64,000 nucleotides of DNA from Marinobacter sp. F3R11 (GTDB lineage: Bacteria > Pseudomonadota > Gammaproteobacteria > Pseudomonadales > Oleiphilaceae), in assembly GCF_003318275.1 (NCBI RefSeq), contig NZ_QOCH01000015.1:33606-97605 (forward strand). Reading direction: 5' to 3'. The position numbers were made by a program, and so were the translations under genes. Shown in pieces: positions 8,983 through 18,666 of the stretch. Numbering within the stretch: the first letter of the stretch is position 1; the number at the start of each line of letters is the position of its first letter. The notes under the pieces are model-generated. The model was not told the origin of the DNA and did no database searches. It saw nothing but the letters and a program-made list of their open reading frames with translations.

Positions 8983-10100
8983 TGAATCCCCATCCCACTC
9001 AACATGATTTCATTCACTTTGTGAACGTCATACTTTTCTTCTGCAATCAGCCTAGATCGCTCTCCCATCCTCGCGGCGAGCCGCGGCTCTTCTATAAACT
9101 GAACCATCGCGCTGGCGAGCTCGTCCACTGACTGTACAGGCACCAGAAAGCCGTTATCACCATCTACCACCGTTTCCCGGCATCCGGGTGCGTCGGTGGT
9201 AATGATCGGCCGCCCCATGGCCATGGCCTCCAGCACCGTGCGGGGGGTCCCCTCTCGATACGACGGCAGCACATACACATTGCTGCCAGCAATAGCCGGA
9301 CGCACGTCGGCCAGTTTGCCCAGAAACTCCAGGATGCCGGAGCTTACCCACTCATCCAGCTCGTGCTGGCCAACGGCATCGGGATTATCGTCAATCCAGC
9401 CCACCAGCTTAAAACTCACTTGAGGATGAGCCTGCCTCACCTTTTGGGCTGCCTTCGCGTACTCACGAATACCCTTGTCGCCTAACAGGCGGGCAATCAG
9501 AAGGAACGACATATTCTCGGGCAACGGAACCACCGAATAATCAGCCACGTCAACACCGGAGCCATTAACCACGTAGGAGGGATTATCCACTGACAACAAA
9601 TTAAGCTGCCGGAACAGCGCCTCGTCATCCGGGTTTTGGAAGAACACTTTATGGCATTTAGAGAGCCCGAACCGGTACAAACGCTGAATTAGATTTCGCA
9701 GCAGGCCTCGCTTACCCGAGGCCTCACCAGTAAAGGCATAGCCAAGGCCCGTGACAAGTGAAAACCGGTTGGGAACACCCGCCGCCCACGCCGCAATAGA
9801 GCCATAAATCACTGGTTTTATGGTATAGCCAAGCACATAATCCGGCCGAATTCGGCGCATCAATCGCCACAGCTCAGCCATTGTGCCCAAATCCGCAACC
9901 GGGTCGGTACCCGTGCGTTTGAGCCCTATTTCGTGCAGGGTAATTCCCAACGCAACCAACTCGCTCCGGATATCTTGTGCCCCAGATAAATCCGGAGCCG
10001 CGACATGAACCTCGAGACCTTTTGCCAACAAGGCACGCAGCAAATGCCCGCGAAACGTGATGAGCGAATCAGGAAAGCTGGCGATTAGTAGGAACGTCAT
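8979..10100 (-). CDS. pglA: GT4 glycosyltransferase (PglA-like)
   Basis: 373 residues of GT-B fold. The N-terminal domain opens with FLLIASFPDSLITFRGHLLRAL and holds the G-Y-T-I-K-P segment. The C-terminal donor site has EGTPRTVLEAMAMG and GFLVPV, the E-x7-E pattern of GT4. In this setting it should add the second sugar (GalNAc-like in PglA) to the undecaprenyl-linked first sugar. ATG at 10100 overlaps the stop of tviB, and its end overlaps the pglC-like start, making a tightly coupled tviB-pglA-pglC-pglD block. Acceptor and donor specificity is inferred. Confidence 0.82.
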   Translation of the reverse strand: MTFLLIASFPDSLITFRGHLLRALLAKGLEVHVAAPDLSGAQDIRSELVALGITLHEIGLKRTGTDPVADLGTMAELWRLMRRIRPDYVLGYTIKPVIYGSIAAWAAGVPNRFSLVTGLGYAFTGEASGKRGLLRNLIQRLYRFGLSKCHKVFFQNPDDEALFRQLNLLSVDNPSYVVNGSGVDVADYSVVPLPENMSFLLIARLLGDKGIREYAKAAQKVRQAHPQVSFKLVGWIDDNPDAVGQHELDEWVSSGILEFLGKLADVRPAIAGSNVYVLPSYREGTPRTVLEAMAMGRPIITTDAPGCRETVVDGDNGFLVPVQSVDELASAMVQFIEEPRLAARMGERSRLIAEEKYDVHKVNEIMLSGMGIQ

Positions 10101-11362
10101 CAGAGTCGCAAGTCCGCCTCACCCAGTGGCAACACCCCTTTGAGGTCATAAAGCACCCCCCCTTCTTTCAGGTAGTCTCTCAATTGCCCCGAAGTCATTA
10201 CTGAATACTCACTGTGTGGAACGGCAACAATAACACCATCATAAACGCCCTTCTCTGGCTGGTTCGTAAGGCTGATACCATATTCATGTTGTGCATCAGT
10301 GCTATCCGCCCAACAATCGGTAACATCTACCTGGCAACCAAACTCCTGTAACTCTCTAACCACATCGATCACGCGTGTGTTACGTAAATCCGGGCAGTTC
10401 TCCTTAAAAGCAAAACCCATTACCAGCACTCGACCGTTAGCAATCGTGTGACCAGCTTTAATCATGGCTTTTACCAGTTCAGACGCAACATAGGAACCCA
10501 TACCGTCGTTAACCCGGCGGCCTGCAAGAATGATCTCCGGGTGGTAACCAATGGCCTGGGCTTTGTGTGTCAGGTAATACGGATCCACACCAATGCAGTG
10601 GCCGCCCACCAGGCCTGGCTTGAACGGCAAAAAGTTCCACTTGGTGCCGGCCGCTGCCAGGACTTCGTGGGTATCAATTCCTAACCGGGCAAAAATCATC
10701 GCCAATTCGTTTATCAAAGCGATGTTAAGATCCCGCTGGGTGTTCTCGATCACCTTAGCCGCCTCCGCCACTTTGATGGAACTGGCTTTGTGCGTGCCTG
10801 CGGTAATGATATCCGCATATAGGGCATCCACTTCCTCGGCAATGGAAGGGGTAGAGCCAGAGGTGACCTTCATGATTGTAGTCACCCGATGCTCCTTATC
10901 CCCCGGATTGATACGCTCCGGGCTGTAACCCGCGTAGAAATCCGTATTGAACCTGAGGCCAGACGACCTCTCCAGCACCGGCACACACACCTCTTCAGTG
11001 GCACCGGGATAAACTGTGGACTCATAAATCACGATATCGCCAACCTTCAGCACCTTGCCCACACTCTCGCTGGCCTTTACCAGCGGCGTGAGGTCCGGGG
11101 TTTTAAAGTCATCTATCGGCGTAGGCACGGTCACAATGAACACGCTGCAGTCAGCAACGTCATCCAGGGAATCGGTGAACGACAAATGCGGAGCCGCCGC
11201 CAGCTCTTCTGGAGAAACCTCGCGGGTGAAGTCCTCACCATTTTTAAGCTCGGCAATTCGCTTGGTGTTGACGTCAAAACCAACAACCAACCGCTTCTCG
11301 CCAAAAGCAACAGCCAAGGGAAGACCTACATAGCCGAGACCTATGATTGCGATTTTCTTCAT
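10100..11362 (-). CDS. tviB: UDP-N-acetyl-D-galactosamine/glucosamine 6-dehydrogenase (TviB/WbpO type)
   Basis: 420 residues. The N-terminal NAD domain has [11 protein letters not shown] (8-18), the middle domain has [13 protein letters not shown] (146-158), and the catalytic cysteine is C256 in [16 protein letters not shown]. It should oxidise UDP-HexNAc at C6 to UDP-HexNAcA. The GFDVNTKRI and PEEL spacing fits the Vi/WbpO branch rather than UDP-glucose dehydrogenase. With the adjacent 4-epimerase it would supply UDP-GalNAcA to the glycosyltransferases of this locus. Confidence 0.9.
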   Translation of the reverse strand: MKKIAIIGLGYVGLPLAVAFGEKRLVVGFDVNTKRIAELKNGEDFTREVSPEELAAAPHLSFTDSLDDVADCSVFIVTVPTPIDDFKTPDLTPLVKASESVGKVLKVGDIVIYESTVYPGATEEVCVPVLERSSGLRFNTDFYAGYSPERINPGDKEHRVTTIMKVTSGSTPSIAEEVDALYADIITAGTHKASSIKVAEAAKVIENTQRDLNIALINELAMIFARLGIDTHEVLAAAGTKWNFLPFKPGLVGGHCIGVDPYYLTHKAQAIGYHPEIILAGRRVNDGMGSYVASELVKAMIKAGHTIANGRVLVMGFAFKENCPDLRNTRVIDVVRELQEFGCQVDVTDCWADSTDAQHEYGISLTNQPEKGVYDGVIVAVPHSEYSVMTSGQLRDYLKEGGVLYDLKGVLPLGEADLRL

Positions 11363-11412
11363 GAAACAGATCCGTTGATAGATTGAACAAGTGGTAGCTG
11401 GACTGAGTAAAC

Positions 11413-12444
11413 TTAGCTTTTGCGGTCAAGATACCATGGCATCGCCTTGGCAATACCCTCCGCAATCCGATATTCCGGCGCATACCCCAGCTTGCTGGCT
11501 GCCTTGCTGATATCCGCCTGCGAGTGCCGCACATCTCCCGGCCGGAAATCGCGGTACACCTGCGCTTTGTCATACACCACGCCATTCTCGGCCAGCGCGC
11601 TCTTCAGCGCGGCGAACAAATCATTCAACGTGGTCCGATCGCCCACCGCAACGTTGTAAACCTCATTCTTGGCAGAATCCTCTGCCGTGGCAGCCAGCAG
11701 GTTGGCCTGTACAGCATTCTCGATGAAGCAGAAATCCCGGCTGGTTTCGCCATCGCCGTTGATGAATACATCCCCACCACTGACCATGGCCGCAGTCCAC
11801 TTGGGGATCACTGCTGCGTAGGCACCGTTCGGGTCTTGCCGCTTCCCAAACACATTGAAGTAACGTAGGCCAATAGTTTTGAAACCGTAGGTTGTAGCGA
11901 ACACATCCGCATACAATTCGTTCACATACTTGGTAACGGCGTAAGGGGACAGCGGCTTGCCGATATTCTTCTCAACCTTTGGCAGCGCCGGGTGATCGCC
12001 GTAGGTGGAGCTACTGGCAGCATATGTGAAGCTTTTCACACTGGCGTCACGAGCAGCTACCAACATGTTCAGAAAGCCCGTGATATTAGCTGCATTCGTG
12101 GTGATGGGATCGTTGATAGATCGTGGCACTGAGCCCAAAGCGGCTTGGTGCAGTACATAGTCCACACCCTCGCAGGCTTTTGCACAATCATCTTGGTTGC
12201 GAATGTCGCCTTCAATGAAGGTAAAGCGCGACCATTGTTCCGGGGTGACAACGCTTTGGACTTCGTCCAGGTTGCGCTGATAGCCTGTTGCGAAGTTATC
12301 CAGGCCAATTACTTTTTGATTTAGCTTTAAAAGATGCTCCAGGAGATTAGAGCCTATGAAACCGGCAACGCCGGTTATTAGCCATGTTCTGGGGTTTGCT
12401 GACAAGTATTCCATTCGTGAGATAAACACCCTTAAGCAGTTCAT
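11413..12444 (-). CDS. tviC: UDP-N-acetylglucosamine 4-epimerase (TviC/WbpP type)
   Basis: 343 residues of extended SDR fold: the NAD motif is [10 protein letters not shown] (24-33) and the active pair is Y168/K172 in SPYAVTKY, with ASSSTYGD before it. It closely fits the WbpP/TviC branch ([14 protein letters not shown]), which interconverts UDP-GlcNAc(A) and UDP-GalNAc(A). The first ATG overlaps the stop of the upstream glycosyltransferase (ATGA); a second ATG at 12414 would give a start closer to relatives, so the first ten residues are uncertain. Downstream is tviB. Confidence 0.88.
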   Translation of the reverse strand: MNCLRVFISRMEYLSANPRTWLITGVAGFIGSNLLEHLLKLNQKVIGLDNFATGYQRNLDEVQSVVTPEQWSRFTFIEGDIRNQDDCAKACEGVDYVLHQAALGSVPRSINDPITTNAANITGFLNMLVAARDASVKSFTYAASSSTYGDHPALPKVEKNIGKPLSPYAVTKYVNELYADVFATTYGFKTIGLRYFNVFGKRQDPNGAYAAVIPKWTAAMVSGGDVFINGDGETSRDFCFIENAVQANLLAATAEDSAKNEVYNVAVGDRTTLNDLFAALKSALAENGVVYDKAQVYRDFRPGDVRHSQADISKAASKLGYAPEYRIAEGIAKAMPWYLDRKS

Positions 12445-13514
12445 AAAAGGCTGCGATAAACTTCAAGATATCGATCAGCCATAGCGTCCAACGTAAATTT
12501 TTCAGCTTGACGACGGGAAGCCAGAGCCAAATGTTCTGGGCCGTGTGTGTTCAAATTTTCGATACTGAGCTTTATCGCCTGCGCCCAGGCTTCCGGATCT
12601 TCAATATCGCGAACCAAGGTAACCGCCGGATTCTGCGAACCTAGTACTTCACGCAAGCCATCTACATTGGAGGCCACAACAGGTAAGCCTGTTGACATAC
12701 CCTCAACGGCTACCAAGCCGAAGCCTTCCCAGAGGGAGGGGATGAGCTGGATATCTGCCTTGGCCAAATAGTCTTCAATCTGGTCTGACCAACCGACCAA
12801 ATGCACCAAGTCATGTAAATGTTCCTGATGAATAAGCTTCTCTAGCTGAGCTCTTTCTGGACCTTCTCCAATAATTTCGTATGACTCAATTTGATCTCGC
12901 AAAAAAGACACTGCCTTGATGGCAGTTGCAAGGTTTTTTTTTGCAGTTAATGAGCCGATCGAAACCAATTTTGCTTTGCGACCATTCACCGGCTGACGTT
13001 GGCACGGCTGATAGATACGAGAGCCATTTGGAATCATAATTAAGCGCTCAGAAATTTTAGGACCGACCCATTTTTTCAACGAGCCATAAACGCCATCACT
13101 TATACAAATAACTTTAGAGTATCGCCGATAAACAAAACGCTCAATGAACCAAAAAAGAGGTATATGGCGCCGCTTATTGGTTGTATTATGCTCTGTGTAA
13201 ACAAGCCTTATATCTCTTAGTCCAATAGTGGCAAGCACCACATAGAAAAAAGGCCAGGTCAGGTGGGCGTGGATTATTAAATTTCTACATGAAGAATTTT
13301 GCAATAATTTGATTTTTTTTCTAAGTTTAAATATGTTCGATATCTTCCTTGGATTTTCGCTGAGAACCTCCTTAGGATCAGCTACTTCAGAGATATCGCC
13401 CGATAGATAAATAGATGCGCACTCTATATTCTTATCGAGATAAGCTTTTTGGAGTTCCCGTACTAGTAGTTCGGCACCACCTCCTTTTGGTGACGAAATC
13501 ACATTTAAAAACAC
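12441..13514 (-). CDS. GT4 family glycosyltransferase
   Basis: About 357 residues from a GTG at 13514, where the product begins [16 protein letters not shown], the normal N-terminus of this family, with CGGG eight bases upstream. An in-frame TTG at 13577 would add a Cys-rich 21-residue leader and is less likely. The donor site [18 protein letters not shown] is the E-x7-E of GT4. [11 protein letters not shown] marks the second Rossmann domain. It adds a sugar to the lipid-linked repeat; which sugar cannot be told. The first half is AT-rich like the two genes upstream. Confidence 0.75.
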   Translation of the reverse strand: MFLNVISSPKGGGAELLVRELQKAYLDKNIECASIYLSGDISEVADPKEVLSENPRKISNIFKLRKKIKLLQNSSCRNLIIHAHLTWPFFYVVLATIGLRDIRLVYTEHNTTNKRRHIPLFWFIERFVYRRYSKVICISDGVYGSLKKWVGPKISERLIMIPNGSRIYQPCQRQPVNGRKAKLVSIGSLTAKKNLATAIKAVSFLRDQIESYEIIGEGPERAQLEKLIHQEHLHDLVHLVGWSDQIEDYLAKADIQLIPSLWEGFGLVAVEGMSTGLPVVASNVDGLREVLGSQNPAVTLVRDIEDPEAWAQAIKLSIENLNTHGPEHLALASRRQAEKFTLDAMADRYLEVYRSLL

Positions 13515-13640
13515 AAAACAAACCCGACAGCTATTACATTCACAAGAAAAAGTCCTGACAAAAAAAGCATTCTCCAAACCCCATCATAAACCCTGAGACA
13601 AATACAGAAAGATCATAAAAAACACTAGCAAAAAACAAAA

Positions 13641-14501
13641 TTATCGACGCTCACCATAATCTCCAAAAAATGTTTTAACTGCAGAAATAACTTGGTGAAA
13701 TTTTAAATAAAAAATCAAAAAAAATGCTTTAATTTTCACATTAGCCGGCGCTTTTTTATCAAAAAATAATATTTTCAATCTGATTACCGGTGGAGATATT
13801 GCTATAAGCAACCCTTTCACTCTATTGGACTTAACCTTTCCTGAAGCCAAGCGTTTTGCCTTTATAGTCAACTCCGATATACTGAACCGTAACGGGTGAA
13901 ATACCCTTGTAGAATCGGAGTACTTGAAGCCTATTCCTTTTCGCTTAGCCCTACTGCAAAAATCCACATCACCACCAGAAAAAAGTGAAGAATCAAATTG
14001 ACCAACATTATAGAACACGGCTCGACTAACCGCCAGATTAGCTGTAGCACCAACACTTTTTCTCGCATACAAATCTTGGTTAATTCCAAAAATATAATCG
14101 TAACTCTCCGCAAAATTATATTTTCCAGCCCGAAGAACACTGAACATTTCAACACGACCAACTAAGATACCCTCTTCCGCTCTAAAATGAGAAACGATCG
14201 ATAGCAACCAATCATCATCGGGAATACAATCTGCATCGGTAAAAGCTAATATCTCACCTCGCGCCACACCAACCCCGGCATTTCTTGCAGCATAAGACCC
14301 TGGCTTTTGCTCATTAATCATTAAACAATTTTCTGGACATTTCAAAAAGCTAGGCCGCACATCATCGGGGTCATTATTAACCACAATAATTTCGAACTGA
14401 TCCTTCTTTAATTCTTGCCTACCAAGTGCATCCAAACATAACTGCAGCCTTTCCCAGTCATGATAAACCGGCACAATAACACTTAAAAATCCAATAACCA
14501 T
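13641..14501 (-). CDS. GT2 family glycosyltransferase
   Basis: 286 residues of GT-A fold: SVIVPVYHDWERL at the N-terminus, IIVVNNDPDD, the metal-binding DAD in AFTDADCIPDD, and the SGGDVDFCSRA acceptor-side motif. It is clearly a paralogue of the transferase at 36471-37355 (both have AARNAGV/SARNAGV, TANL-VSR-VF and SGGD). AT-rich, with a hydrophobic basic C-terminus. It should work at the cytoplasmic side of the membrane on the repeat unit; its substrate is unknown. Confidence 0.78.
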   Translation of the reverse strand: MVIGFLSVIVPVYHDWERLQLCLDALGRQELKKDQFEIIVVNNDPDDVRPSFLKCPENCLMINEQKPGSYAARNAGVGVARGEILAFTDADCIPDDDWLLSIVSHFRAEEGILVGRVEMFSVLRAGKYNFAESYDYIFGINQDLYARKSVGATANLAVSRAVFYNVGQFDSSLFSGGDVDFCSRAKRKGIGFKYSDSTRVFHPLRFSISELTIKAKRLASGKVKSNRVKGLLIAISPPVIRLKILFFDKKAPANVKIKAFFLIFYLKFHQVISAVKTFFGDYGERR

Positions 14502-14572
14502 ATATAAATAACAACCTAGAAAATTAAAAGACTACATTACTACCCATTCAACAAAAATAAATTCACAGCAAA

Positions 14573-15547
14573 TCATTTTCTAAAACCACAACCAGGAAAT
14601 ATAGAAAACTTATAATTATCATAAAATCTGGACAATACGAGACTAAGATAAATTAACGATAAAAAATATGCTGGCATACCCAAGCGATTTGAAATAATTA
14701 TGTAATCTGAAAAAACCAAAACTATAACAGAACAAAAAAACATCATCCGCATAAAAGAAAACCTATCAACATCTAAATGTATTACTGAAGCATGAATAAA
14801 TAAAGAAACAATGAGAACAAAACTAACACTAGAGCTTGCAGGCGCCATACTGGATATTCGCTCTATTGCACTAAGTTTTCTATCTAGGTCAGGTAACCCA
14901 ATCAAAGAAAACAAACCAAAAATCTTCAAAAACAACAAGCTCACTATATTCGAAAAAAAACCAAAACCAGAAATCAAAACAAACAAATAGGCAACCAAAC
15001 GACTTCTCAACTTAATACAAGATAAAGAAAAAAACAAAAACATCGACAAATGACTAAAAAATGAGATAAAGACATAAAAAAACCCACAAACGCTGGAAGA
15101 CCTATAGCACTTAAAAAACAGTATTAAGAAAAATAAACCTAGAAACTGCCTATAGAGAAACGCAAACTGATCCAAGAAAAAAAACATCAGAAAATAAAAA
15201 ACCATGCCAAAAAAAATAAAATTTATACTTTTCATTAAAAAATAAAAAGGAACAATCCACATCACCCCAAGAAAATAATTAAATTGATAATAATCCAAAC
15301 CAATAAAATTACCCACCCTATAAAACAAAACGGGAACAAATTCAACACCAAAGCGGTCGAACCTTAAGTTCAAGCCTTCATTATATGCATTATAATACTG
15401 AAGATAATCAGACTTTAACTCAACTCCATAAACAGATTTATACAAAAAATAGAAATAAAATAAAGAAAAGATTACAATAAAAAAAAGTCTGAGCCCGCCA
15501 ACTATTTGTTTTTGAAAAAATGCACTGTAACGGCTACCCTCAATCAT
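14573..15547 (-). CDS. Wzy-like O-antigen/capsule polymerase (EpsG-like membrane protein)
   Basis: 324 residues, nearly all hydrophobic, with around nine to ten membrane segments and an early loop containing LKSDYLQYYNAYNEG, a D-Y/Y pattern seen in EpsG/Wzy-like polymerases. It is the only polytopic protein in the locus besides the flippase, and Wzx and Wzz are present, so a polymerase is needed; this one is the best candidate. Very AT-rich with many Phe/Tyr/Ile/Lys codons, unlike neighbours on both sides, which suggests recent transfer. No clear ribosome site precedes the ATG. Family assignment rests on topology and context. Confidence 0.6.
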   Translation of the reverse strand: MIEGSRYSAFFQKQIVGGLRLFFIVIFSLFYFYFLYKSVYGVELKSDYLQYYNAYNEGLNLRFDRFGVEFVPVLFYRVGNFIGLDYYQFNYFLGVMWIVPFYFLMKSINFIFFGMVFYFLMFFFLDQFAFLYRQFLGLFFLILFFKCYRSSSVCGFFYVFISFFSHLSMFLFFSLSCIKLRSRLVAYLFVLISGFGFFSNIVSLLFLKIFGLFSLIGLPDLDRKLSAIERISSMAPASSSVSFVLIVSLFIHASVIHLDVDRFSFMRMMFFCSVIVLVFSDYIIISNRLGMPAYFLSLIYLSLVLSRFYDNYKFSIFPGCGFRK

Positions 15548-15599
15548 AATAATCTTATAAAAACATTAACATTGAAACGCAAGGATTTAGATTTATATA

Positions 15600-15964
15600 T
15601 TTTTAAGACAGGTCTAATCAACGTCTAATTCTCCATCAGTTCATATACGGTAGATGCGTTTATGATTTTAGCCAAAGCCCTTCACGTTGCGCAAATACAG
15701 ATAACACAGACCGAAGCCCCAGTTGCGTTGATTGTGGGTCAGGCCACCAACCAGCCTTAACTGCGTTCTTTGTCATCTCGAGGCGCTGATATAGCGTTAC
15801 CACTTTCCCTCAAGGGCTTCCTGCGTAGCTCCGATTTGAGACACTATTCGGCGTACATCTTCTTGAGGCGGGGGGGGGTTCGTCTTCGAGCGCCTTCAGG
15901 CGCTTTATCCAGCCTGCTTTAAAATCGCCATGTTCTGGCTGTCGGTCAAACGTGATTTACGCAT
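15600..15964 (-). pseudogene. Decayed IS3-family transposase remnant (orfA/orfB)
   Basis: On the minus strand the ATG at 15964 starts MRKSRLTDSQNMAILKQAG, the typical N-terminus of IS3-family OrfA, then hits a stop. The OrfA tail follows at once (RLKALEDE, then LKKMYAE), so the middle of OrfA is missing. Further down, about 15655-15760, an OrfB piece reads WGFGLCYLYLRNVKGFG, a stop, then NHKRIYRI. Stops, deletions and a nine-G run (15870-15878) mark it as long dead. It sits between the pseudaminic-acid module and the AT-rich Wzy block, so it may mark the scar where the two were joined. Confidence 0.78.
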
Positions 15965-16109
15965 GTGGAATCTCTCGCGATTTTCAGCGTACAAAATTCC
16001 ACTTAACACCGCGATTACTTTTCGGGGGGGAATTGCCCTTGAGCAACACTGTTTTGGCAAGACGCTATTTAAAGCGGACGCAGCCAGCGTCGATATCGCG
16101 TCTTAGCTA

Positions 16110-16247
16110 TCAGCCTTTTAACAATTGACCATCTTTCAGGCCAGTTTGGATACAGATTTCTTTGCCGCACTGGACTTGCTCGGGGCACAAGCCTTTCTCG
16201 ATATAATAGGCATTAAACTCCGGTACCGTTACGTCTTGGCCGTATGT
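16110..16247 (-). pseudogene. Orphan C-terminal coding fragment
   Basis: In a frame shifted relative to the preceding putative transferase, the minus strand reads TYGQDVTVPEFNAYYIEKG, then CPEQVQCGKEICIQTG and a stop at 16110-16112. It has no start codon and looks like the tail of a larger protein. It could be the original C-terminus of the gene at 16229-17614 after a frameshift, or the end of a gene lost by deletion. I do not recognise the family. From here to the IS remnant (15965-16109) I see nothing but a seven-G run at 16024-16030. Confidence 0.4.
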
Positions 16248-17614
16248 TCAAATTCAATCACATCAACTGGCAACGCTTCCCCCTCAAAAATTCGTTCCAA
16301 ACACTCTACAACCAAGTCTCCTTCTCGACTTTCCCAGTCGGTAAGGTAAGTCGAACTGTAGTAGCGCACTGCTTTAGCATTAGGGGTGTATTTGTCGCAA
16401 GTATTTTGAATTAGCCGCAAAATCTCAGTAACAGATGTAGCGGGCTCAGTTAACCCATGCTTTACGTAACCATAGTAATCCGGAAGTTCCGCAGGTTCGA
16501 GTTCATAGTATATAGGCATCACTCCAGCCAAAGCAGCCTCCAGATGGATACTGCTGTTTCCGGCGATCAGCCACCCTATTTGCTCCATGAAATCTGAAAT
16601 TGGTTCCGTACGAGGATCGCTCAACATCACTTGTTGGCTATTAGAAAAGGCCTCACGATATTGGTCGGTATCTCGCAGTGCCTGGCCAGGATGCCAACGT
16701 AACCGTACATTTAGCCCCTTGCCTACCAGAACGTTTATAAATTCGATGCCAGCTTTGGTGTTGTCCATAGCGTTCAAAGCCACCCCAACCACGTTTTCGT
16801 GCGGACCACTGGACCTTCTCAGATGTTTTTTCTGACCAGAAAGAATCACCTGTGGCATCGGAACGTCTCGCACAGTATCCGGCTGGTTGGGTTCACACTC
16901 CAGGTAGGTGTCTAGCGCACACTGCCCATCAAGGAATGCGTAATCTACCCGTAGTGCCGGGAATAAGGGGCTCACAGATGCATGCTGCAGGTATACTGTT
17001 TTAATACCTAGATGATGAGCAACAGCAAGCATGCAACGGTTAGGAGTGTTGTGGTCGTTGGCTGTGATTACAAATTCCGGTTTAACCTGCGACAGCACAC
17101 GATAGAAGTACGACAGGTATATATAAACCTGACAAAAATTAGCAAAATGCCAACTCACAGAAACAGGGTGTCGTGCTTTTAGCTCGCGGTATAAAGCCAA
17201 ACCCCGTGTAGCGAACAAAATGAACGAACGGGCTATATCAGTAACCGACAGTTGGCAAGAAATGTAACCTTTGTCTTCATGTTTATTAGCCAGCAACCGA
17301 GAATCTGCAATACAAACCAGCTTTTCACCTCGTGCTTTTAACGACTCAATAGTCTGCTCCAGCGAACCCATTTGGTTGGCTGAGCCAGCGAATATCAGGA
17401 ATTTAGCCGGACGTTTGAGCTCCGGTGGTCGTTTTAAGCGCAGATCCCGAAAGAGCAGAGCAACAAATTTTGCGACCTGAAGGAAAAGGCCGCGGTAGCG
17501 AGGCCTCTTACTGGTTAGCAATGGCAAATTATCAATCTGCTGCCCATGCAAATACGCCAACCACGTTTCCGGTTCGCCAACCAGCACGGTTTTCAAATCT
17601 CGGTACCACCCCAT
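16229..17614 (-). CDS. Putative GT-B glycosyltransferase, candidate pseudaminic acid transferase
   Basis: 461 residues, soluble, not matched to a named enzyme. The C-terminal half has LRWHPGQ and AGNSSIHLEAALAGVMPIYYE, which resembles the donor-site region of CDP-glycerol transferases, polysialyltransferases and related GT-B enzymes using CMP/CDP-sugars. A Rossmann-like N-terminal half contains FLIFAGSANQMGSLEQTI and VITANDHNTPNR. Its ATG overlaps the stop of pseI (ATGA), so it is translated with the CMP-pseudaminic acid genes; a role as the transferase of that sugar is the natural inference. Its end abuts an out-of-frame coding tail (16110-16247), so the C-terminus may be altered. Confidence 0.62.
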   Translation of the reverse strand: MGWYRDLKTVLVGEPETWLAYLHGQQIDNLPLLTSKRPRYRGLFLQVAKFVALLFRDLRLKRPPELKRPAKFLIFAGSANQMGSLEQTIESLKARGEKLVCIADSRLLANKHEDKGYISCQLSVTDIARSFILFATRGLALYRELKARHPVSVSWHFANFCQVYIYLSYFYRVLSQVKPEFVITANDHNTPNRCMLAVAHHLGIKTVYLQHASVSPLFPALRVDYAFLDGQCALDTYLECEPNQPDTVRDVPMPQVILSGQKKHLRRSSGPHENVVGVALNAMDNTKAGIEFINVLVGKGLNVRLRWHPGQALRDTDQYREAFSNSQQVMLSDPRTEPISDFMEQIGWLIAGNSSIHLEAALAGVMPIYYELEPAELPDYYGYVKHGLTEPATSVTEILRLIQNTCDKYTPNAKAVRYYSSTYLTDWESREGDLVVECLERIFEGEALPVDVIEFEHTAKT

Positions 17615-18666
17615 CAGACGAAGCTACCCTCAGTCACTGGCGTATTCGCATTTACAGCCTGCACAACCCTCCTGCCAATTACCTGCCCCAAGTACTTAGG
17701 CGCCAACCCAAACCCTGGCCGCACGCTTCGCACACAACCCTCCGTAATCAACTCACCCGATTTCATATCCTTCACGAAATAAAGTGACCGGCGGAACTGA
17801 GCATTACTCAACTCACTAGACTTGCGCCCATAATCCACTTTGCCCAACGCTTTCCAAGCCGTTTTACTATCCCGGCACAAGGCCGCAAGATCTTCTGGCT
17901 CTAGCGAGAAGCTGTCGTCCGGGCCTCCGCCCTTTCGATCTAAGGTAAAGTGTTTTTCAATAATTGAAGCGCCCAGTACTACGCTCGCAATAGCGGTTGT
18001 GTTGTCCAGAGTATGGTCAGACAAACCTGTCACCAAACCAAAACGATCAATCATGTCTGGTATCGTGCGAAGGTTGTAATCTTCGGCCGGTGCAGGGTAA
18101 CCACTAACACATTGCAGAATTGCCAGTTCTTTACAGCCGCCCTCACTGGCTGCCGTGATGGCTTCTTCGATTTCTTCTGCGTTGGCCATACCGGTGGAGA
18201 TGATCATCGGCTTTCCGGTAGCTGCTACATAGCGAATCAGCGGAAGATCTACCGCTTCAAAAGAAGCAATTTTGTAAGCTGGTGCGTTCAGGTCTTCCAA
18301 TAGATCAACTGCCGTCGTATCGAAAGGTGAGCTGAAGATCGGGATTCCTATTTTTCTCGCATGCTCGAAAAGTGGTTTATGCCATTCCCAAGGCATGTGA
18401 GCTTCTTCATAAAGCTCATAGAGAGTTCGACCATCCCATAGCCCCCCTTTGATTTTAAAGTCATCGGAATCGGAATTCAGGGTAATGGTGTCTGGGCGGT
18501 AGGTTTGGAGCTTTACGGCATCCGCACCAGCCTTCGCAGCTTCGTCGACGATTTTAATCGCTGTTTCCAACTTACCGTTATGATTGGCTGAGAGCTCGGC
18601 AATAATATAGGGCGACTGATTGCGGGAAATCTCCCGGCCGGCGATTACAATTTTAGGTTCACTCAT
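17614..18666 (-). CDS. pseI: Pseudaminic acid synthase
   Basis: 350 residues, the normal PseI/NeuB size. A TIM-barrel domain (about 1-280) has IIAELSANHNG near the start, GADAVKLQTYRPDT, SPFDTTAVDLLEDL, STGMANAEEIEEA and SDHTLDNTTAI. A C-terminal antifreeze-like SAF domain (about 290-350) ends GRRVVQAVNANTPVT. It condenses 2,4-diacetamido-2,4,6-trideoxy-L-altrose with phosphoenolpyruvate to give pseudaminic acid. PseI rather than sialic or legionaminic acid synthase is supported by the neighbouring pseH, pseG, pseF, pseC and pseB. It overlaps pseH by eight bases. Confidence 0.92.
   Translation of the reverse strand: MSEPKIVIAGREISRNQSPYIIAELSANHNGKLETAIKIVDEAAKAGADAVKLQTYRPDTITLNSDSDDFKIKGGLWDGRTLYELYEEAHMPWEWHKPLFEHARKIGIPIFSSPFDTTAVDLLEDLNAPAYKIASFEAVDLPLIRYVAATGKPMIISTGMANAEEIEEAITAASEGGCKELAILQCVSGYPAPAEDYNLRTIPDMIDRFGLVTGLSDHTLDNTTAIASVVLGASIIEKHFTLDRKGGGPDDSFSLEPEDLAALCRDSKTAWKALGKVDYGRKSSELSNAQFRRSLYFVKDMKSGELITEGCVRSVRPGFGLAPKYLGQVIGRRVVQAVNANTPVTEGSFV

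Noticed and set aside
15548..16228. Intact insertion sequence or attachment site
   Set aside because: OrfA and OrfB are broken and no terminal inverted repeats or target duplications could be found by eye.
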